Origin: DATEDA01 sp963789885
Lineage (GTDB): Bacteria; Pseudomonadota; Gammaproteobacteria; Burkholderiales; SG8-39
DNA: 64,000 nt
Reading direction: 5' to 3'
NCBI GenBank assembly: GCA_963789885.1
Contig: CAWBNB010000012.1
Span: 51,189-115,188 of the forward strand
Shown: in pieces, positions 1 through 8,681 of the stretch
How positions within the stretch are numbered: the stretch's first letter is position 1
Layout: every line of letters starts with the position of its first letter
Translations under genes and position numbers: made by a program
Notes under the pieces: model-generated
The model's database searches: none
What the model was told of the DNA's origin: nothing
What the model saw: only the letters and a program-made list of their open reading frames with translations

Positions 1-326
1 GCCGCGAGGCGGTGATAGTCGCGCGGCCACGCCCGCTCGATCTCGGCCCAGGTCATGCCTTCGAACTCGCCATAGCAGCGCTCGCGCAGGCCGGCGTCGA
101 GCCGCAGCGCGAGCCCGAGTCTGCCAGCGATCGGCGCCGCGGTGTCCCGGGTACGGCCGAGGTCGCTTGCGACGATCGCGTCCACGCGCTCCGTCGCGAG
201 GCGCTCCGCGAGCGCACCGGCCTGCGCGCGGCCCGCCTCGGAGAGCGGGCTGTCCTGCCAGCCCTGGAGGCGGCCGGCGCGGTTCCACAGCGTCTCGCCG
301 TGGCGCATGAGCAAGAAGGTGGTCAA
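1..326 (-). CDS. Histidine phosphatase (phosphoglycerate mutase-like), partial
   Basis: The reverse strand opens with a TTG codon at 326 and reads LTTFLLMRHGETLWNRAGRL, the RHGE phosphohistidine signature of the histidine phosphatase superfamily, followed by ASDLGRTRDTA and RERCYGEFEGMTW, which match the conserved core of cobalamin/phosphoglycerate-type phosphatases. The frame stays open to base 1, so the C-terminal part with the second catalytic histidine lies outside the window. TTG at 326 gives the usual MTTFLLxRHGE beginning; the ATG at 308 would start directly at the RHGE motif and is less likely. The substrate cannot be told from the sequence. The gene diverges from the PP2C gene at 443. 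Confidence 0.85.
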   Translation of the reverse strand, partial: MTTFLLMRHGETLWNRAGRLQGWQDSPLSEAGRAQAGALAERLATERVDAIVASDLGRTRDTAAPIAGRLGLALRLDAGLRERCYGEFEGMTWAEIERAWPRDYHRLA

Positions 327-364
327 GATCGATCGCGCGTGTCCGGAGCCAACGTGAAAAGTGC

Positions 365-387
365 CTGCCGGCACACGGTGCCGGCAG
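365..387. repeat. Perfect 10-bp inverted repeat in a divergent intergenic region
   Basis: CTGCCGGCAC, an ACG loop, then GTGCCGGCAG form a perfect hairpin between two divergent genes. It lies 56 bases upstream of the PP2C start and 39 upstream of the phosphatase start, so it could be an operator or part of a leader. No T-run follows on either strand, so it is not a typical terminator. Confidence 0.5.
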
Positions 388-442
388 CAGGCTTCCCCCC
401 GATCCGGTAGTGTAGCGAAGCACGTTCGCCGCCCCAATCAAC

Positions 443-1189
443 ATGCCCGTTTCAGTCGACGCGACCACCGGCCAGCACCTTGGCGACCGGCAGGAGCAGC
501 AGGACCGCGTCGCGATCATCCCGAGCAAGCGGTTGCGCGGCACGGCGCTCGTGATCCTCGCGGATGGCGCCGGCGGCTACAAGGGCGGCGCGGCCGCCGC
601 CGACCAGGTGATCGGCACCGCCGCCAACCTGTTCGAGGCTTACTCTCCCAAGGACGAATCGCCGGAGGAGCTCCTGCGCGAGATCGTCCTCGAGGCGCAC
701 ACCGTCATCCGCCTCAACCGCGTGCTGACCGAGGAAGAGCCACACAGCACGATCATCGCGATGGTGCTGCAGCCCGACCGCGTCGACTGGGGCTGGGTCG
801 GCGACAGCCGGCTCTACCACTTCCGCGGCCCGGCAGTCCAGAAGCGGACTAAGGACCACTCGTACGTCGAGCAGCAGATCGACGAGGGTCAGTGGCGCGA
901 AGAGGATCGCCACAAGCACCCGAACCGGAACCTGCTGCTCCAGGCGCTCGGGCACTCCGAACCGCCGGTGCCGAGCTTCGGCGCGACCGCGCCGCTCGTC
1001 CCGGGCGACGCATTCCTCCTCTGCTCCGACGGGCTCTGGGACTACTTCACCGACATCGAGATCGGTAAGGCGCTCGCCGCGCTGCCCCCGCGCAAGGCGG
1101 CCGAGATGCTGATCAGCTCGGCGCGGGTGCGCGCCAAGGGCAAGGGCGACAACGTCTCGGTCGCGATCGTCAAGCTCACCGCGGGCTAG
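443..1189 (+). CDS. PP2C-family protein serine/threonine phosphatase
   Basis: A 248-residue single-domain PP2C (PPM) phosphatase, expected to remove phosphate from Ser/Thr with two bound Mn/Mg ions in the cytoplasm. The family motifs appear in order: DRQEQQDR near residue 15, LADGAGGYKGG near 39 (metal Asp), HSTIIAMVL near 100, WGWVGDSRLYHFR near 117, LLCSDGLWDYF near 192 and GKGDNVSVAIV at the C-terminus (metal Asp). The length is normal for a stand-alone bacterial PP2C. No kinase partner is visible beside it, so its target is unknown. It is a single gene, convergent with the M61 peptidase gene. Confidence 0.92.
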   Translation: MPVSVDATTGQHLGDRQEQQDRVAIIPSKRLRGTALVILADGAGGYKGGAAAADQVIGTAANLFEAYSPKDESPEELLREIVLEAHTVIRLNRVLTEEEPHSTIIAMVLQPDRVDWGWVGDSRLYHFRGPAVQKRTKDHSYVEQQIDEGQWREEDRHKHPNRNLLLQALGHSEPPVPSFGATAPLVPGDAFLLCSDGLWDYFTDIEIGKALAALPPRKAAEMLISSARVRAKGKGDNVSVAIVKLTAG

Positions 1190-1201
1190 TTGTGACGAAG
1201 C

Positions 1202-1252
1202 GAGGGGCCGGGGAAGGGCGGCGGGACCCTTCCCTTCCCGCCGATTCCCCTC
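1202..1252. repeat. Complex hairpin between convergent genes
   Basis: Nested inverted repeats: GAGGGG at 1202-1207 pairs with CCCCTC at 1247-1252, GGGAAGGG at 1211-1218 with CCCTTCCC at 1232-1239 or 1227-1234, and GGCGGG at 1220-1225 with CCCGCC at 1237-1242. It lies between the 3' ends of the PP2C and M61 genes and may slow transcription from both sides. It lacks a T-run. Confidence 0.45.
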
Positions 1253-1269
1253 GCGCTCCCCAAAGCCAG
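1247..1269. repeat. 23-bp dispersed repeat, copy 1
   Basis: This stretch begins CCCCTCGCGCTCCCC and ends AAAGCCAG. It matches 24193-24215 at 21 of 23 positions. Both copies begin inside the right arm of a G/C-rich hairpin, so hairpin plus tail may form one dispersed intergenic element. Confidence 0.4.
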
Positions 1270-1287
1270 AAAACCGCTCCCTGCGGT
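1270..1287 (-). terminator. Possible weak intrinsic terminator of the putA/M61 operon
   Basis: On the minus strand ACCGC, loop AGGGA, GCGGT is followed by TTTTC. The stem is only 5 bp, so the call is tentative. It lies 14 bases past the M61 stop codon. Confidence 0.35.
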
Positions 1288-1300
1288 CGCGGTGCTTTCT

Positions 1301-3124
1301 CTAACGCCCCAGCCACCCCCGCCGCAGCGCCGCCGACCGCGCCGGCGGACGCCGGTCGAACCGCAGCACGCACGTATCCGCCGGCGCCGCGGCGAAAGCG
1401 ATCCCGACTTCGAGCAGCTCGTCCCGCCGGAAGACGTGGAGCTGCACGCGGTCACCGGGCCTGAGCGTCGCGATCCGGCCGTCGAGCGTCTTCGGCGTCA
1501 CGCGGATCCCGTCCATCGCGACGATCACGTCGCCGGCGGCGAGGCCCGCTGCGAGCGCAGCGCCGCCGTCGAGGACGTGAGTCAACTTGACGTCGTTCCC
1601 CTCGGCCGTCGTGCGTGCGCCGAGGACCGCCCGGGACGAGAGCGCGGGGACCGGCTTCGACGCCGGTCGCCCGCCGCGATCCGATGCGCTCTCCGCGGGC
1701 CGGACCTCCATCTCGATGCCGACGGTTGCGAGCGCCTCCTCGAGCGGCAGCTCGGACGTGGTGCGCAGCCAGCGGTCGAAGAACGTGCGGAGCTTGAGGC
1801 CGCTCACCTCCTCCGCGACGCGCTCGACCCCGTCCTCTGGCACGCCGATGCCCGCCCGCCCGTAGCGCCGCCAAAGCGCGCGCATCACGTCGTCGAGCGA
1901 GCGGCGGCCCGCGGTGCGTCCGCGGACGTGGAGGTCGAGGCACAACGCGATCAGCGCGCCCTTGCCGTAGTAGCTGACGATCGCGTTGGGCGAGTTCTCG
2001 TCCTGGCGGTAGTACTTGATCCAGGCGTCCCAGCTCGAGTCGCTGACGGACTGACGGCGCCGGCCGGGGGTACGGAGGAGCTGGGTGATCGAGCGGCCGA
2101 GCACTTCGAGATAATCCTCGGGCTTCACCAGGCCGCAGCGCACGAGCGCAAGATCGTCGTAGTACGAGGTCACGCCCTCGAACGCCCACAGCAGCGTGGT
2201 GTAGTTTTCGCGGTCGAGGTCGTAGGGCGTGAACGCCGCCGGCTTGATCCGCTTCACGTTCCAGGTGTGGAAGTACTCGTGGCTCGCGAGCCCGAGGAAC
2301 GTGCGGTAGCTCTCGGTGACCGCCTTCTCGCCCGGGCGAGGCAGATCGTCGCGGCTGCAGACGAGCGCGGTGGAGGCGCGGTGCTCGAGCCCGCCGTAAC
2401 CGTCACCGACCGCGGTGACCAGGAAGACGTAGCGATCCATCGGCGCCGGGCCGCCCCAGAAACGGATATGGGATTCGCAGACGCGCTTCAAATCGCGCGC
2501 GAGCCGGTCGAGGTCGGCCCTGATCCGGCCGGTGATCGCGATCTCGTGCGGCACGCCGCCCGCGGTGAAGGAAGCGTGCGCGAACGTGCCCATCTCGACC
2601 GGATGGTCGATCAGCTCGTCGTAGTCGGCCGCGGCGTAGGTCCCGAGGCCGAGCGCTCGCGCGCCCTTGCGCGCAAGCGACGTCGCCACGCGCCAGCGCG
2701 AGTAGCGGCGTCCCGCGGGCGGCAGGATCTCGACCTCGCACTCGCGCTCTTCCCGCCCGAGTACCCGCAGGAAAACGCACGTGCCGTTGAAGAAGGCGTG
2801 AGTCGCATCGAGATGCGCGCCGCGGACCGAGAGGTCCCACCCGTACACCTCGGCGGTCACGATGAGCGGGCCGCGGCATGGTGCCGCGCGCCAGGTGTGC
2901 TTGTCGAGCTTGCCGAGCGCGACGCGCGCACCGCGCGATTCGGCGCGAATCGAGACGATGTGCCGCGCGAAGTCGCGAACCAGGTAACTCCCCGGGATCC
3001 ACGCGGGGAGTGCGAAGCGCTGGCCGGCCGGGTCGGGGTCGGCGACGGCGCACTCGACCTCGAAGAGATGCGCCGCGGGATTGCTCGGGCGGATGCGGTA
3101 ACGGATCGGAGGCCTGTTCTTCAT
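1301..3124 (-). CDS. M61-family metallopeptidase (glycyl aminopeptidase type) with PDZ domain
   Basis: A 607-residue M61 peptidase. The zinc site HEYFH is at residues 282-286 within SHEYFHTWNVKRIKP, and the expected downstream Glu is at 316 in LLWAFEGVTSYYDD. An N-terminal beta-rich domain (about 1-170) precedes the thermolysin-like catalytic domain. A PDZ domain fills about 500-590 (GAALAAGLAAGDVIVAMDG). No signal peptide is apparent. It starts 26 bases after the end of putA on the same strand and is probably co-transcribed. The family includes aminopeptidases favouring N-terminal Gly or Ala; the substrate here is unknown. The frame stays open far upstream through putA, but MKNRPPIRYRIRPS at 3124 is the usual family start. 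Confidence 0.92.
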   Translation of the reverse strand: MKNRPPIRYRIRPSNPAAHLFEVECAVADPDPAGQRFALPAWIPGSYLVRDFARHIVSIRAESRGARVALGKLDKHTWRAAPCRGPLIVTAEVYGWDLSVRGAHLDATHAFFNGTCVFLRVLGREERECEVEILPPAGRRYSRWRVATSLARKGARALGLGTYAAADYDELIDHPVEMGTFAHASFTAGGVPHEIAITGRIRADLDRLARDLKRVCESHIRFWGGPAPMDRYVFLVTAVGDGYGGLEHRASTALVCSRDDLPRPGEKAVTESYRTFLGLASHEYFHTWNVKRIKPAAFTPYDLDRENYTTLLWAFEGVTSYYDDLALVRCGLVKPEDYLEVLGRSITQLLRTPGRRRQSVSDSSWDAWIKYYRQDENSPNAIVSYYGKGALIALCLDLHVRGRTAGRRSLDDVMRALWRRYGRAGIGVPEDGVERVAEEVSGLKLRTFFDRWLRTTSELPLEEALATVGIEMEVRPAESASDRGGRPASKPVPALSSRAVLGARTTAEGNDVKLTHVLDGGAALAAGLAAGDVIVAMDGIRVTPKTLDGRIATLRPGDRVQLHVFRRDELLEVGIAFAAAPADTCVLRFDRRPPARSAALRRGWLGR

Positions 3125-3150
3125 CGTTGTTCTGTCAGCGTGCGTGGTCG

Positions 3151-6100
3151 TCAGTCGGCCTGCGCGAGCAGCGCAGCGTTCCCACCCGCCGCGGCGGTAT
3201 TGATCGTCAGCGTCCGCTCGACCGCGAATCGCGGCAGGTAGTGCGGCCCGCCCGCTTTCGGCCCGGTGCCCGACAGGCCCTCGCCGCCGAACGGCTGCAC
3301 CCCGACGACCGCGCCGATCATGTTGCGGTTGACATAGCTGTTGCCGACGTGGAGCCGCGCGCGCACGCGCTCGGCGAAGCGCTCGATGCGGCTGTGGATC
3401 CCGAGGGTAAGCCCGTAACCGGTGGCTGCGATCGCGTCGAGCGCTCGCTCGAGCTCGGCCGCCGGGTAGCGGACGACGTGCAGCACCGGTCCGAACACCT
3501 CGCGCTCGGGAAGGGCGGCGAGCTCGATCTCGACGGCAATCGGGGTGACGAACGTCCCGTGCCGCGCGTGCTCGGGGAGCGGCACGGCTGCAAGGACACG
3601 CCCTCGCGCGCGGAGCCGCGCCACGTGCCCCTCCAGCATCCCCTTTGCGTCGGCGTCGATCACCGGACCGACGTCGGTCGCAGGCAGCGACGGGTCGCCG
3701 ACCTGCAGCTGCGCCATCGCACCCGCGAGCATCTCGAGGATGCGCGGTGCGGCATCGTCCTGGACGAGAAGGATCCGCGAGCTCGAGCAGCGTTGCCCCG
3801 CGCTCTGGAACGCCGACGCAAGCGTGTCGGCGACCACCTGCTCGGGCAGCGCCGACGAGTCGACGATCATCGCGTTCAATCCGCCGGTCTCGGCGATGAA
3901 CGGCACGATCGTGCCGTCGCGCGCGGCGAGCCCCTGGTTGATCGCGCGCGCGGTCTCGTACGAACCGGTGAACACGACGCCGGCGACGAGCGGGTGGCGG
4001 ACGAGCGGTGCGCCGATCGCCTCGCCGGTCCCCGAGACGAGCTGCAGCACCTCGCGCGGCACGCCGGCCTCGTGGAGCATCGCGACCGCGCGCGCTGCGA
4101 TCAGCGGCGTCTGCTCCGCCGGCTTCGCCACGACCGCATTGCCGGCCATCAGCGCCGCGGTGACCTGGCCGGTGAAGATCGCGAGCGGGAAGTTCCAGGG
4201 GCTGATGCAGGCGAATACGCCGCGGCCGGCGAGCGCAAGCGAGTTCGCTTCGCCGGTAGGACCGGGCAATGCGAGGGGGCTGGCGAAGTCCGCGCGGCCG
4301 CGCGCCGCGTAGTAGCGGCAGAAGTCCGCCGCTTCCCGCACTTCCGCCACTGCGTCCGGCAGCGTCTTCCCCGCTTCGCGCACGCACAGCGAGATCAGCT
4401 CGTCGATCGCGCCTTCGACGAGGTCGGCCGCGCGCTCGAGCGCGCGTGCGCGCGCCTCTGCCGGCGTCTCGTCCCAGCGCCGCCATGCTGCGGCAGCCGA
4501 ACTCACTACCTCGTCCAGCTCGGCCGCGGTCGCGTCCCGCACGGCGCCGACGATTCGGCGACGGTCGGCGGGCTCGGTGATCGCGCGGGCACCGGATGCC
4601 GCGGCCGCGGCGGCCCGATCCGCGGCAATCCGCCGCGTGAGCCGCGCGAGAACCGCGCGATCGGACAGGTCGATCCCGCGCGAGTTGAGCCGGTCGGGCA
4701 GCAGGTAGCGCGGCCTGGGGACTCGCGGATGCGGCGCATACGGACGCGGCAGCGCCTCGATCGGGTCCGCCACCAACCGCTCGAGCGGCGTGTCCGGGTC
4801 GCCGACCTGGTGGACGAAGGAGCTGTTGGCGCCGTTTTCGAGCAAGCGGCGCACGAGATAGGCGAGCAGGTCGCGATGGCCGCCGACCGGCGCGTAGACC
4901 CGGCACGCGATGCCCGTCTCAGGCACGAGCGCGTCGTACAGCGCATCGCCCATGCCGTGCAGCTTCTGGAACTCGAAGTCGCGGCGCGCGCCGGCGCACT
5001 CGAGCACGGTCGCGACCGAGTGGCTGTTGTGGGTCGCGAACTGCGGGAAGATCCGCTCGCCGGCCGCGAGCAGCGCCTGGGCGCAGGCGATGTAGGACAC
5101 GTCGGTCGCCTGCTTGCGGGTGAAGACCGGATAGTCGTCGAGGCCGAGAACCTGTGCGAGCTTGATCTCGGTGTCCCAGTACGCGCCCTTGACGAGCCGG
5201 ACCATGAGCCGCCGCCGCGCGTCCGCGGCGAGCGCGACGAGCCAGTCGCAGACGTGGATCGCGCGCCGCTGGTACGCCTGGACCGCGAGGCCGAGCCCGT
5301 CCCAGCCGGCGAGCGAGGGCGCGTGCGCGAGGCGCTCGAAGAGCTCGAGCGAGAGCTCGAGCCGGTCCGCCTCCTCCGCGTCGAGCGTCACCGGAATGCC
5401 GGCGCCGGCGGCACGCTCGGCGAGCGCCTCGATCCGCGGCAGGAGCTCGCCGAACACGCGCTCCACCTGTGCCGCCTCGTAGCGCGGATGCAGCGCCGAG
5501 AGCTTGATCGAGATCCCCGGCCGGGCCTCGATCCTCGCTGCACCGTCCGCCGCGCGTCCGACCGCGTCGATCGCCGCCTCGTACGCGGCGAAGTAGCGCT
5601 CGGCATCGCGCTCGGTACGCGCCGCCTCGCCCAGCATGTCGTAGGAGAACCGGTAGCCGAGCGCCTCGCGGGGCGCCGCGCGCTCGATCGCGCCGTCGAT
5701 CGTCTCGCCGACGATGAACTGCTCGGCCATGATCTTCATCGCCTGGCGGATCGCGCCCCGGACGAACGGCTCGCCCGCGCGGCCGACGAGCCGCCGCACG
5801 ATCGTCCCCGGATCTTCGCCCGCGCTGCCCGCCCAGGCGGTGAGCGTGCCGGTGAGCATCAGCCCCCAGGTGGCCGCGTTGAGCAGCAGCCCGCCTTCGG
5901 CCCCGTCCTCCGAGTCCCATTGCGTGCCGGCGAGCTTGTCGCGGATGAGCGCGTCGGCGGTCGCCGCGTCGGGAATCCGGAGCAGGGCCTCGGCGAGGCA
6001 CATCAGCACCACGCCCTCGCGCGACGACAGACCGAAGCGGCGCAGGAACGCCTCCGCGCCGGACGACTCGCCGGCGCGCCGCCTGATCTCCCGCGCCAGC

Positions 6101-6231
6101 GCGAGCGCGTGATCGGCGATGCGGCGGCGTGCCGCATCGTCGAGCCGGATCCGGGCGGTCAGCGCGGCGACGCACTCGGCCTCGTCGGCGCGATAGGCGC
6201 TCCGGATCGCCTGCCAGATTCCGGGATTCAT
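3151..6231 (-). CDS. putA: Bifunctional proline dehydrogenase / L-glutamate gamma-semialdehyde dehydrogenase
   Basis: A 1026-residue short-type PutA, which oxidises proline to pyrroline-5-carboxylate (FAD) and then to glutamate (NAD). The proline dehydrogenase barrel covers about 60-475, with VKGAYWDTEIKLAQ at 347-360 and RRLLENGAN near 462. The aldehyde dehydrogenase half covers about 500-1000, with ISPWNFPLAIFTGQ at 676, the ETGG glutamate near 781 and catalytic Cys815 in GQRCSSSR. The N-terminal ribbon-helix-helix repressor domain of long PutA proteins is absent, so control must come from elsewhere; the LysR gene 19 bases upstream on the same strand is the obvious candidate. The ATG at 6231 is clear. 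Confidence 0.97.
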   Translation of the reverse strand: MNPGIWQAIRSAYRADEAECVAALTARIRLDDAARRRIADHALALAREIRRRAGESSGAEAFLRRFGLSSREGVVLMCLAEALLRIPDAATADALIRDKLAGTQWDSEDGAEGGLLLNAATWGLMLTGTLTAWAGSAGEDPGTIVRRLVGRAGEPFVRGAIRQAMKIMAEQFIVGETIDGAIERAAPREALGYRFSYDMLGEAARTERDAERYFAAYEAAIDAVGRAADGAARIEARPGISIKLSALHPRYEAAQVERVFGELLPRIEALAERAAGAGIPVTLDAEEADRLELSLELFERLAHAPSLAGWDGLGLAVQAYQRRAIHVCDWLVALAADARRRLMVRLVKGAYWDTEIKLAQVLGLDDYPVFTRKQATDVSYIACAQALLAAGERIFPQFATHNSHSVATVLECAGARRDFEFQKLHGMGDALYDALVPETGIACRVYAPVGGHRDLLAYLVRRLLENGANSSFVHQVGDPDTPLERLVADPIEALPRPYAPHPRVPRPRYLLPDRLNSRGIDLSDRAVLARLTRRIAADRAAAAAASGARAITEPADRRRIVGAVRDATAAELDEVVSSAAAAWRRWDETPAEARARALERAADLVEGAIDELISLCVREAGKTLPDAVAEVREAADFCRYYAARGRADFASPLALPGPTGEANSLALAGRGVFACISPWNFPLAIFTGQVTAALMAGNAVVAKPAEQTPLIAARAVAMLHEAGVPREVLQLVSGTGEAIGAPLVRHPLVAGVVFTGSYETARAINQGLAARDGTIVPFIAETGGLNAMIVDSSALPEQVVADTLASAFQSAGQRCSSSRILLVQDDAAPRILEMLAGAMAQLQVGDPSLPATDVGPVIDADAKGMLEGHVARLRARGRVLAAVPLPEHARHGTFVTPIAVEIELAALPEREVFGPVLHVVRYPAAELERALDAIAATGYGLTLGIHSRIERFAERVRARLHVGNSYVNRNMIGAVVGVQPFGGEGLSGTGPKAGGPHYLPRFAVERTLTINTAAAGGNAALLAQAD

Positions 6232-6250
6232 GCGCCGATCCGGGTCGGGG

Positions 6251-7204
6251 TCACGCGCGTGCGTCCGCCTTCGTCCGCGGTTTCGCCGTGCGTTCGCGCT
6301 CGGCGGTGACCATCGACTGGAGCCAGGCCACGAACGCGTCGACCTCCGGCCGGCCCGCGGCGCGCGGCGTGAGGACGGCGAAGTACGCGCGCGACGCGGC
6401 CGCCGTCGTGCGCGACAGGCCGAACGGCGCGACCAGCTCCTTCGAGCGCAGCAGGTCGTCGACCAGCGGCACGCGGCCGAGCGCGACGCCCTGCCCCGCC
6501 ACCGCGGCCTGGATGATCTGGTGGTACTGGGTGAACTGGAGCGTCCCCGCCGGGGGCGGCATCTCGACCTTCATCGTCTCGAACCACACCGGCCAGGTGA
6601 GCCACACGGTGTGCGGCACGCCGTCGTACTCGAGCAGCACGGCGCGCGCGAGATCTTCCGGCCGCTGCAGCTTCAGCCGCGCCTGCACGGCCGGGCTCAC
6701 CACCGGGAGCACCCGCTCGCCGAAGAGCCTGATCGCACCCCGCCCGGCCATCGGGGGCGGGCAGTAGCGCACCGCGACGTCGATGCCTTCGCGCTCGAGG
6801 TCCTGCATTCGGTTCTCGGCGACGAGGCGCACCTGTACGCCGGGCTGCACGCTCTGGAAGCCGGCGAGCTTCGGAACGAGCCAGAGCGAGGCGAAGGTCA
6901 CCGTCGTGCTCACGGTGAGCGTCGCCGTCGCGCGGGACGCCCGCACCGAGGCGGTCGCCGCGCGCAGGCCGTCGAGGGCGCCGCGCACCGCCTTGTAGTA
7001 CCGCTGACCCTCGTCGGTGAGGAGCAGCGCGCGCGTGCGGCGGTGGAAGAGCTTGATGCCAAGCTGCTCCTCGAGGGCCTGGACCTGGCGGCTGATCGCC
7101 GACTGGGTGAGAAAGAGCTCCTCGCCGGCCTTGGTAAACGACAGGTGGCGCGCGGCGGCCTCGAACCCCTTCAGCAGATCGAGCGCCGGCAGGTCACGCG
7201 TCAT
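6251..7204 (-). CDS. LysR-family transcriptional regulator (GcvA-like)
   Basis: A 317-residue LysR protein with the winged helix-turn-helix in residues 1-60 (FEAAARHLSFTKAGEELFLTQSAISRQVQ) and a periplasmic-binding-like effector domain from about 90. The start chosen is ATG at 7204, because GGAGGG lies 7 bases upstream; in-frame ATG at 7210 and GTG at 7219 lie inside or before that ribosome site. Downstream on the same strand, 19 bases away, is putA, so proline catabolism is one likely target. The divergent DUF2917 gene at 7334 is the other, in the usual LysR regulator-target arrangement. Confidence 0.93.
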   Translation of the reverse strand: MTRDLPALDLLKGFEAAARHLSFTKAGEELFLTQSAISRQVQALEEQLGIKLFHRRTRALLLTDEGQRYYKAVRGALDGLRAATASVRASRATATLTVSTTVTFASLWLVPKLAGFQSVQPGVQVRLVAENRMQDLEREGIDVAVRYCPPPMAGRGAIRLFGERVLPVVSPAVQARLKLQRPEDLARAVLLEYDGVPHTVWLTWPVWFETMKVEMPPPAGTLQFTQYHQIIQAAVAGQGVALGRVPLVDDLLRSKELVAPFGLSRTTAAASRAYFAVLTPRAAGRPEVDAFVAWLQSMVTAERERTAKPRTKADARA

Positions 7205-7216
7205 TTGCATTCCCTC

Positions 7217-7228
7217 CACGCATGCGTG
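7217..7228. promoter_or_regulatory. 12-bp perfect palindrome near the LysR start
   Basis: CACGCATGCGTG is a perfect palindrome in the 129-bp region between the LysR gene and the divergent DUF2917 gene, 13 bases upstream of the LysR ATG. It is a candidate autoregulatory site. It does not clearly fit the T-N11-A LysR box, so the assignment is speculative. Confidence 0.35.
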
Positions 7229-7333
7229 CCATGTCGAGAACTCGTTTGCCCCGCTGCGGCCGGAAGCAGAGACTTCCGCTCACACGCGCCGGACGCTCAT
7301 GCATGCGACCAGCGCATTATCAGGAGCAACGCC

Positions 7334-7618
7334 ATGAACATCAAGGCCCGCATCGCCCGCCTCGCCCTCAAGCAGCGGGACACGCTCACGCTCGAGGCCG
7401 CACGCGGCGCGCTGGTGCGCTGCCTGGAAGGCCTGGTCTGGATCACGCAGGACGGCGACCGCGCCGACCACATCGTCGCCGCCGGGGACTCGTTTCGGGT
7501 GGACCGCGACGGCTCGGTCATCGTGCAGGCGACCCGGCCGGCGCGAGTCGCGATCGAGTCGCCACGCGAGGACGCTTCGGGCCACTGGTGGACCCCGGTC
7601 CTCCGCGGGCACGCCTGA
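7334..7618 (+). CDS. DUF2917 domain protein
   Basis: A 94-residue protein matching the DUF2917 pattern: LKQRDTLTLEAARGALVRC, then LEGLVWITQDGDRADHIVAAGDSF. This resembles one small cupin-like beta barrel. The family has no settled function. CAGGAGC lies 7 bases before the ATG at 7334. The gene diverges from the LysR regulator and is probably one of its targets. There is no signal peptide or membrane segment. Confidence 0.85.
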   Translation: MNIKARIARLALKQRDTLTLEAARGALVRCLEGLVWITQDGDRADHIVAAGDSFRVDRDGSVIVQATRPARVAIESPREDASGHWWTPVLRGHA

Positions 7619-7678
7619 CCTGCGCCCCGGCGGGAGTTGGTATGCTCGACGTCCTTTCGCCGCGGAGCGACGACGCCG

Positions 7679-8671
7679 ATGAGCAAGCTGCGCATCACCC
7701 TCGCCTGCTGGGGGTACGACCGGGTGGCGCCGCTTGCGTCCGGCGCGGTGCAGCCGGACGGCATCGATCTCGTCTTCCTCGATCTGCCGGTCGAGGAAAC
7801 GTTCTTCCGCATGGCGCGGCACCGCGAGTTCGACGCGTCCGAGATGTCGCTCTCGTCCTACACGGTGACGCTCGCGCGCGACGATCCGCCGTTCATCGCC
7901 ATCCCGGTGTTTCCGTCGCGGATGTTCCGCCACGGCAGCATTTTCGTCTCGGCGAAGAGCGGGATCCGGGAGCCGCGCGAGCTTGCGGGCAGGCGCGTCG
8001 GGGTGCCCGAGTACCAGATGACCGCTCCGGTGTGGATCCGCGGGATCCTGTCGGACGACTACGGCGTAAAGGCGGACAGCGTCGAGTACTACAGCGGCGG
8101 TGAGGAGCATCCCGGCCGCGAGGAGAAGCTCAAGCTCAACCTGCCGGCGCAGTTCCGGGTGCGGCCGCTCGGCCCGCAGCAGACGCTGTCCCGGATGATC
8201 GCCGACGGGGAGATCGACGCGCTCTACACCGCCCGCACGCCGTCCACCTTCGCGTCACGGCCGAACGACGTGCGGCGGCTGTTCGGAAACTACGCCGAGG
8301 CCGAGCGCGACTACTACCGGCGCACGCAAATCTTCCCGATCATGCATACGGTCGTGATCCGACGCGACGTGTACCGGGCAAACCCGTGGGTCGCGCAATC
8401 GCTCTTCAAGGCGTTCTCCGAAGCACGGCGGCGCACCCGCCACGACCTCCTCGAAGCGCACGCGCTCAAGGCGATGCTCCCGTGGCTCCCGGCGCACGTC
8501 GAGGAAGCGCGGCGCGAACTGGGAGACGACTGGTGGCCGTACGGCTTCGCGGCGAATCGTCACGTGCTCGATACGTTCCTGCGGTATCACCACGAGCAGG
8601 GGCTGTCGCCGAAGCGTCTTGCGCCCGAAGCGCTGTTCGCCCCGGAGACGCTCGAAAGCTTCGTGATCTAG
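7679..8671 (+). CDS. 4,5-dihydroxyphthalate decarboxylase-like / substrate-binding-like protein
   Basis: A 330-residue protein that begins MSKLRITLACWGYDRVAPL and contains LPVEETFFRMARHREFDASEMSLSSY (as separate blocks at about 35-62). These match the Pht5-like group, which shares the type 2 periplasmic-binding fold but is cytoplasmic and includes 4,5-dihydroxyphthalate decarboxylase. No signal peptide is seen, in keeping with an enzyme rather than a transport receptor. It lies beside, and convergent with, the aromatic catabolic operon, so an aromatic acid is a reasonable substrate guess. The ATG at 7679 is preferred over an upstream in-frame start at 7637 because the family N-terminus begins here. 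A distant alternative is a solute receptor without transporter. Confidence 0.8.
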   Translation: MSKLRITLACWGYDRVAPLASGAVQPDGIDLVFLDLPVEETFFRMARHREFDASEMSLSSYTVTLARDDPPFIAIPVFPSRMFRHGSIFVSAKSGIREPRELAGRRVGVPEYQMTAPVWIRGILSDDYGVKADSVEYYSGGEEHPGREEKLKLNLPAQFRVRPLGPQQTLSRMIADGEIDALYTARTPSTFASRPNDVRRLFGNYAEAERDYYRRTQIFPIMHTVVIRRDVYRANPWVAQSLFKAFSEARRRTRHDLLEAHALKAMLPWLPAHVEEARRELGDDWWPYGFAANRHVLDTFLRYHHEQGLSPKRLAPEALFAPETLESFVI

Positions 8672-8681
8672 CGTTTTCGCC

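Noticed and set aside
1301..4906. A 1201-codon frame that could be read as a giant M61 fusion protein
   Set aside because: The part beyond 3124 is the antisense-free shadow of putA in another frame, Arg/Ala-rich without motifs; the M61 family start is at 3124.
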